Positions 60,103 to 64,000 of a stretch of 64,000 nt of DNA are shown here, one piece after another. The notes under the pieces were generated by a model that was given only the letters and a program-made list of their open reading frames with translations, did not search any database and was not told the DNA's origin. Each line of letters opens with the position of its first letter. Position 1 is the first letter of the stretch. The stretch comes from JAZKDW01 sp040387375 (GTDB lineage: Bacteria > Pseudomonadota > Gammaproteobacteria > Burkholderiales > Burkholderiaceae_D): contig JAZKDW010000017.1 of the NCBI GenBank assembly GCA_040387375.1, forward strand, positions 4,623-68,622, given 5' to 3'. The translations under genes were made by a program, and so were the position numbers.

Positions 60103-61431
60103 TTGAACCATTTGAATACGTCCCATGATCCGGCACGCCGCAGCTGGATTACATCCGCCAATCTGCCAGGGAGCGACTTCCCGATACAGAATCTGCCATT
60201 CGGCATCTTCAGCCATCAAGGCAATGCCCCGCATGCCGGCATCGCCATCGGCGAAGAGATCCTGGACCTGGCGGCCTGCATCGACGCCGGCCTGCTTGAC
60301 GGCGATGCGCTGGCTGCCGCGCAAGCGGCCCGCGAGCCATTTTTGAACACGCTGATGGGGCTGGGCCCGCGTTATTCGTCGGCACTGCGCTGCGCGGTGT
60401 CGGATCTGCTGCGCAGCGATTCACCGCGCAGGGCCGAGATCGAATCCCGGCGCAGTTCGATATTGGTGCCGGCCGCCGAAGCGACGATGATGCTGCCATG
60501 CCGCATCGGCAACTACACCGATTTCCTGACCTCGGCCCATCACACCGAGCGCCTGGGCAAGCTGAAGGGACTGGACATCCCGCTGCCGCCGGCATTCAAA
60601 TCGCTTCCGGTTGCGTACCATAGCCGCGCGTCGTCGGTGCGTGTGTCGGGTCACGCAGTGCAGCGTCCCAACGGCCAATGGAAAGATGCCGATGGCACAG
60701 TCCGGTTTGGCCGTGTCGAAGCGCTCGACTTCGAACTCGAAATGGCATTGTTTATCGGCAGCGGCAACCTGCAAGGCCATCCGATTCCGCTGAAACAGGC
60801 GCGTGACCATATATTCGGTTATTGCCTGCTTAACGACTGGTCCGCGAAGAGCGTGCAATGGTGGGAACAGGTGCTCGGTCCGTTTCTCGGAAAGAGCTTC
60901 TGCACCACGATCTCGCCGTGGATAGTCACAGACGAAGCGCTGGCGCCATTCCGCGTGCCGGCCCGGGCGCGCGCGGAAGGCGATCCGGCGCCGCTACCTT
61001 ACCTCAGCTCCGATGAAAACAACCGCCTCGGCGGACTGGATGTACAGCTTGAGGCTTACCTCTCCACACAGTCCATGCGTGCGCACCAACTGCAGCCGGA
61101 ACGTATCTCGGCGACCAATCTCACTGAACTCTATTGGAATTTTCCGCAAATGGTGACCCACCATGCCAGCAATGGCTGCAACCTGCAGCCGGCCGATCTG
61201 ATGGGCAGCGGCACGGTGTCGGGATCCACGCGGGAAAGCATCGCCTGCATGACGGAAATGACCGGCAATGGCAAGGATCCGATACTCTTGAAAAATGGCG
61301 AGCAGCGGCACTGGCTGGCAGATCATGACGAGGTCATTTTCCGCGCACGCGCTGTGCGCGAGGGATACGTGACGATCGGTTTTGGAGAATGCCGCGGGCA
61401 GATACTACCGGCGATTCCCTGGCCGGACTGA
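60103..61431 (+). CDS. fahA: Fumarylacetoacetase
   Basis: A 442-aa hydrolase of fumarylacetoacetate to fumarate and acetoacetate, the last step of tyrosine/homogentisate breakdown. Metal ligands: Asp in GNYTDF, two Glu in DFELEMA and Asp in LLNDWSAKS; Lys follows in GPFLGKSF. I chose the TTG start at 60103 (AGGGAG six bases upstream) because LNHLNTSHDPARRSWI matches the family N-terminus; ATG 60064 would add 13 residues. No homogentisate dioxygenase is visible here. It lies 63 bases after the IclR gene. Confidence 0.88.
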   Translation: MNHLNTSHDPARRSWITSANLPGSDFPIQNLPFGIFSHQGNAPHAGIAIGEEILDLAACIDAGLLDGDALAAAQAAREPFLNTLMGLGPRYSSALRCAVSDLLRSDSPRRAEIESRRSSILVPAAEATMMLPCRIGNYTDFLTSAHHTERLGKLKGLDIPLPPAFKSLPVAYHSRASSVRVSGHAVQRPNGQWKDADGTVRFGRVEALDFELEMALFIGSGNLQGHPIPLKQARDHIFGYCLLNDWSAKSVQWWEQVLGPFLGKSFCTTISPWIVTDEALAPFRVPARARAEGDPAPLPYLSSDENNRLGGLDVQLEAYLSTQSMRAHQLQPERISATNLTELYWNFPQMVTHHASNGCNLQPADLMGSGTVSGSTRESIACMTEMTGNGKDPILLKNGEQRHWLADHDEVIFRARAVREGYVTIGFGECRGQILPAIPWPD

Positions 61432-61451
61432 AGCGCGGCGCGGGCGGCCGC

Positions 61452-62276
61452 TCAAACCGGCGTATCGCCCTTCAGGGTAATGCGATGCATCACCCGCCGA
61501 AACCCATGATAGTCATTGACCGGATTATGCTGTGTGCAGCGGTTGTCCCAGAACGCGATCGTGTTGGCTTCCCAGACAAAACGGCAGGTCAGCTCGGGCT
61601 TGACCTGATGGCTGAACAGGAACTGCAACAAGGGCGCGCTTTCTTCATCCGTCATGCCCTTGATCCCTGACGTATGCGCAAAATTGACGTACAGGGACTT
61701 GCGTCCTGTCTCAGGATGCGTGCGTACGACCGGATGTTCGGCGCGGTACTCTTGCGGCGCGGCTTCTTTTCCATCCGATTTTATGCGGTCTTCGCGGGTC
61801 TTGGACACATCCGCCTTGGCGGAGCTGCTGATTCCGATCAGGCCGTCGATCATTTTTTTCATGGTGGCGGACAGTGTTTCGTAAGCCAGGTACTGGTTCG
61901 CGAACAGCGTGTCGCCACCGTAGGGCGGCACCTCGCGGGACAGCAGCATGGAACCCTTCGGCGGCGCATCGAGATAGGTTGTGTCCGAATGCCATACCCC
62001 GCCGAAATTCACTTTTTCATGTTCCAGCTTTTTCACTTCAATTATGTGCGGAAAACCGTCGAGCCCTTTTACGAACGGATATTCGATCGGCTCTCCCATC
62101 GCCTGCGCGAACGCCAGGAACTGTTGCGGGGTAAGGTCCTGGTTGCGCAGGAAAATTACCTGATGTTCGAGGAACGCCTGGCGGATCTCGTCTGCCTGCG
62201 CATCGGATAGCCCCCTGGAAAGATCGACGCCAGACAGTTCGGCGCCGAGCGCCCCCGCGATTTTTCTTGTTTTCAT
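61452..62276 (-). CDS. TauD/TfdA-family Fe(II)/2-oxoglutarate dioxygenase
   Basis: A 274-aa protein. The facial triad is visible as HSD in VWHSDTTY and a distal His in RVMHRITLKG, with the 2-oxoglutarate-binding Arg nearby. TauD/TfdA enzymes oxidise sulfonates, aryloxyacetates or similar molecules. TFSHT-type substrate residues are not decisive here. It converges on fahA and is probably separate from it; the 3' ends are 20 bases apart. Confidence 0.87.
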   Translation of the reverse strand: MKTRKIAGALGAELSGVDLSRGLSDAQADEIRQAFLEHQVIFLRNQDLTPQQFLAFAQAMGEPIEYPFVKGLDGFPHIIEVKKLEHEKVNFGGVWHSDTTYLDAPPKGSMLLSREVPPYGGDTLFANQYLAYETLSATMKKMIDGLIGISSSAKADVSKTREDRIKSDGKEAAPQEYRAEHPVVRTHPETGRKSLYVNFAHTSGIKGMTDEESAPLLQFLFSHQVKPELTCRFVWEANTIAFWDNRCTQHNPVNDYHGFRRVMHRITLKGDTPV

Positions 62277-62577
62277 GAGCTATCCTTTGATTGCCTGATT
62301 GCCGATTCGTAGTTTCGTAGATGGCGTTATCGACATCAGCGCTGGCGGGATCTGCTTGAAGACATCATGATGCAAGCTCACCATGGATTTCCGCCGACAC
62401 GAGACGTACTCCGTTAACGGCGCCGCCCCGGATCGGTGCAGTCCGCTACAGTCTCCTGAATTCGAAGTCATCTTTCACACGGCAGGATAGATTTTCCAGC
62501 ATGACGAAACAAGTCAATTAATCTATACGATTATTAAGCTTTTCTGACTTATCGATGTTTCCTTGTTTCGTCTGCGT
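62277..62577. other. 301-bp intergenic region
   Basis: It lies between the TauD-type gene (start side) and the CoA-transferase stop. It should hold the dioxygenase promoter. One 63-codon open frame (62280-62471) has no ribosome binding site or family resemblance, so I do not call it. No palindromes or repeats stand out. Confidence 0.5.
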
Positions 62578-63840
62578 TCAGATTGATCCGTTGCGGGCCA
62601 ATTGCTCGCATTCCTGTTCGGACAAGCCAAGCACGTCGCGCAGGATTTCGGCGCTGTGCTCCCCCAGTTTCGGGGGTGGCCTACGGTAGGCGGGTGGAGT
62701 GCGCGACATGCGGATGGGACTGGCGATCATCTGCACGCCATGCCCCGCTACGGCCCCAAGCTCCCTGACCATTTCGCGCGCGACTACCTGCGGATTGGCA
62801 AAGACCTGGGCCACATTGTTGATCGGGCTGGCGGGGACGCCCGAGGCGTCGAGCATGGCTTGGCATTCAGCGGTCGTCCGGTGCCGCATCGCTTCGGCAA
62901 TCAGCGGCGCCAGGTCATCCGCGTTGCGCAGGCGCAGTTCGTTCTTGCTGAAGCGCGGATCGTCTGCTACACCGTCCATCCCCATTACCTGGCAAAAGCG
63001 CCGGAACTGCCCGTCGTTGCCGACGATGAGCATCAGTTCGCCATCGCTGCAGCGAAAGGCGTCACTTGGGTAAACCGTGGTGAGGCGATTGCCCGAGCGC
63101 TGCGGCACTTTTCCGGTCGTCAGATAACTCATGCCGATATTCGCGAGCCCTGCGACTTGCACGTCGAGCAGAGACATGTCGATGTGCTGGCCAAGCTGGG
63201 AAACATGCCGCTCGTTCAAGGCTGCCATGATGGCGATAACCGAATATAGCGCCGTCATCAGGTCGGTAACCGCCACGCCCGTTTTGCGTGGCCCTTCTCC
63301 GGCAGAACCATCCGGATTGCCGGTGATGCTCATCAGGCCGCCCATCGCCTGGACGATGGTGTCGTACCCCGGCCGGTCCTTGTACGGACCGGTCTGGCCA
63401 AAGCCGGTGATTGAACAATAGATCAGTTTCGGATTGATCCTGGACAGGCTGTCGTATCCAAGGCCATAACGCTCCAGCGTGCCAACCTTGTAATTCTCGA
63501 TCAGGACATCGGACTCGGCCGCCAGGCGCGCGATGAGCGCCTGGCCTTCCTCGGTCGCCATGTTCACGGTAATGGAGCGCTTGCCTCTGTTGCAGGTCCA
63601 GAAGTACGTCGATTCGTCCAGCCGCGCGGTGACCGGATCGGCCACAAACGGTGGCGCCCATTCACGGGTGTCATCGCCGCTTTCGGGCCGCTCGACCTTG
63701 ATCACGTCGGCGCCCAGATCGGCTAATACCTGCGCCGAAAAGGGGCCTGCAAGCACCCGCGACAGGTCGAGGACACGTAGGCCTTCGAGCGCGCCGGCGG
63801 CCGGGATTGAAGTTTCGTTTTGTCTCATGTGATCAGTCAC
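62578..63840 (-). CDS. CaiB/BaiF-family CoA-transferase
   Basis: A 420-aa class III CoA-transferase: LRVLDLSRVLAGPFSAQVLADLGADVIKVE, the RPGYDTIVQAMGG segment and the likely catalytic Asp in VAVTDLM. It moves CoA between carboxylic acids. The start is the GTG at 63840, overlapping the upstream stop (GTGA); an ATG at 63828 is an alternative. It is translated with the Baeyer-Villiger-type monooxygenase gene, suggesting activation of the acid released from that pathway. Confidence 0.85.
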   Translation of the reverse strand: MTDHMRQNETSIPAAGALEGLRVLDLSRVLAGPFSAQVLADLGADVIKVERPESGDDTREWAPPFVADPVTARLDESTYFWTCNRGKRSITVNMATEEGQALIARLAAESDVLIENYKVGTLERYGLGYDSLSRINPKLIYCSITGFGQTGPYKDRPGYDTIVQAMGGLMSITGNPDGSAGEGPRKTGVAVTDLMTALYSVIAIMAALNERHVSQLGQHIDMSLLDVQVAGLANIGMSYLTTGKVPQRSGNRLTTVYPSDAFRCSDGELMLIVGNDGQFRRFCQVMGMDGVADDPRFSKNELRLRNADDLAPLIAEAMRHRTTAECQAMLDASGVPASPINNVAQVFANPQVVAREMVRELGAVAGHGVQMIASPIRMSRTPPAYRRPPPKLGEHSAEILRDVLGLSEQECEQLARNGSI

Positions 63841-64000
63841 TCTTTCAGGCTTGCGAAACGGAAGCCTTCATATCCACTGGCCGCAATTGCGCTGCACTTC
63901 TCGCGATAGCGGCCGACGCCGCCGACGTAGGGCATGAACACCCGCGGCTTGCCGGGAATATTGGCGCCCACGTACCAGGAATTGCCGCGCGGGTAGAGCG
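63837..64000 (-). CDS. C-terminus of cyclohexanone-monooxygenase-like FAD enzyme (partial)
   Basis: The last 54 codons read LYPRGNSWYVGANIPGKPRV, then FMPYVGGVGRYREKCSAIAASGYEGF. NSWYxGANIPGKPR is a signature of Baeyer-Villiger-type monooxygenases (CHMO group). The gene runs out of the window. These enzymes insert oxygen into cyclic or linear ketones. Its stop overlaps the CoA-transferase GTG start. Confidence 0.8.
   Translation of the reverse strand, partial: LYPRGNSWYVGANIPGKPRVFMPYVGGVGRYREKCSAIAASGYEGFRFASLKE

Noticed and set aside
62280..62471. 63-codon minus-strand ORF in the intergenic region
   Set aside because: No ribosome binding site and no family resemblance; the region more likely holds the TauD-type gene promoter.

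Overview
The window is high-GC DNA with tightly packed operons, many 1-4 base gene overlaps (ATGA/GTGA) and many tripartite-tricarboxylate (Bug/TctC-type) binding proteins. This points to a Burkholderiales bacterium, most likely an Oxalobacteraceae/Herbaspirillum-like soil or plant-associated organism. The genus is inference; no rRNA or tRNA gene is present. No prophage, integrase, complete insertion sequence or CRISPR array was seen. The only mobile-looking items are two copies of a short element with 24-bp terminal inverted repeats (42-245 and 34399-34574, in opposite orientation) and two REP-like inverted repeats.

Layout. 1-3826: truncated gene, repeat element, small exported protein, glycine-zipper stress protein, MFS transporter, tiny Met-rich membrane protein. 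3886-15109: a copper/silver resistance island. The minus-strand operon encodes an RND efflux system (outer-membrane factor, CusB with a fused CusF domain, CusA). The divergent plus-strand operon encodes small Cys/His-rich proteins, a TolC-like lipoprotein, a multicopper oxidase, a cupredoxin and a CusF-like protein, behind a MerR-type 19-bp-spacer promoter. 15590-26383: a carbon-acid catabolic cluster with a TRAP transporter, tartrate-type dehydrogenase, aldehyde dehydrogenase and SDR, plus an ApnO-like oxidoisomerase, RuBisCO-like protein and DUF1537 kinase (the D-apionate route set) and a GntR regulator. 26385-30353: MoxR/DUF58/VWA operon and a DegP-like protease. 30756-34401: DUF3617 protein, Bug receptor, class II aldolase family protein, LysR regulator. 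34572-40583: sugar-type ABC importer in one operon with an isochorismatase-like hydrolase and a PuuE-like deacetylase. 40837-44273: two-component system followed by a secreted GlcG/HbpS protein and an exported ankyrin protein. 44296-46875: phosphatidylserine decarboxylase, D,D-carboxypeptidase, an H-NS-like protein without a DNA-binding domain.

46935-54358 is the most novel-looking part: a LacI regulator divergent from an operon of APH-type kinase, enolase paralogue, D-2-hydroxyacid dehydrogenase and Bug receptor, facing an HpcH/HpaI aldolase-RpiR regulator pair. The enolase paralogue keeps the metal ligands and the catalytic lysine, but the active-site His of the SHRSGE motif is Ala and one acidic residue is conservatively changed. 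It is therefore unlikely to be glycolytic enolase, and the gene set suggests an undescribed acid-sugar or hydroxyacid pathway.

54532-64000: LysR regulator, DUF4148 protein, then a degradation cluster with FAD hydroxylase plus DUF2783 protein, a Bug receptor gene broken by one in-frame stop, IclR regulator, fumarylacetoacetase, TauD-type dioxygenase, CoA-transferase and the C-terminus of a Baeyer-Villiger-type monooxygenase. Promoter and operator calls come from visible dyads only and are inference.
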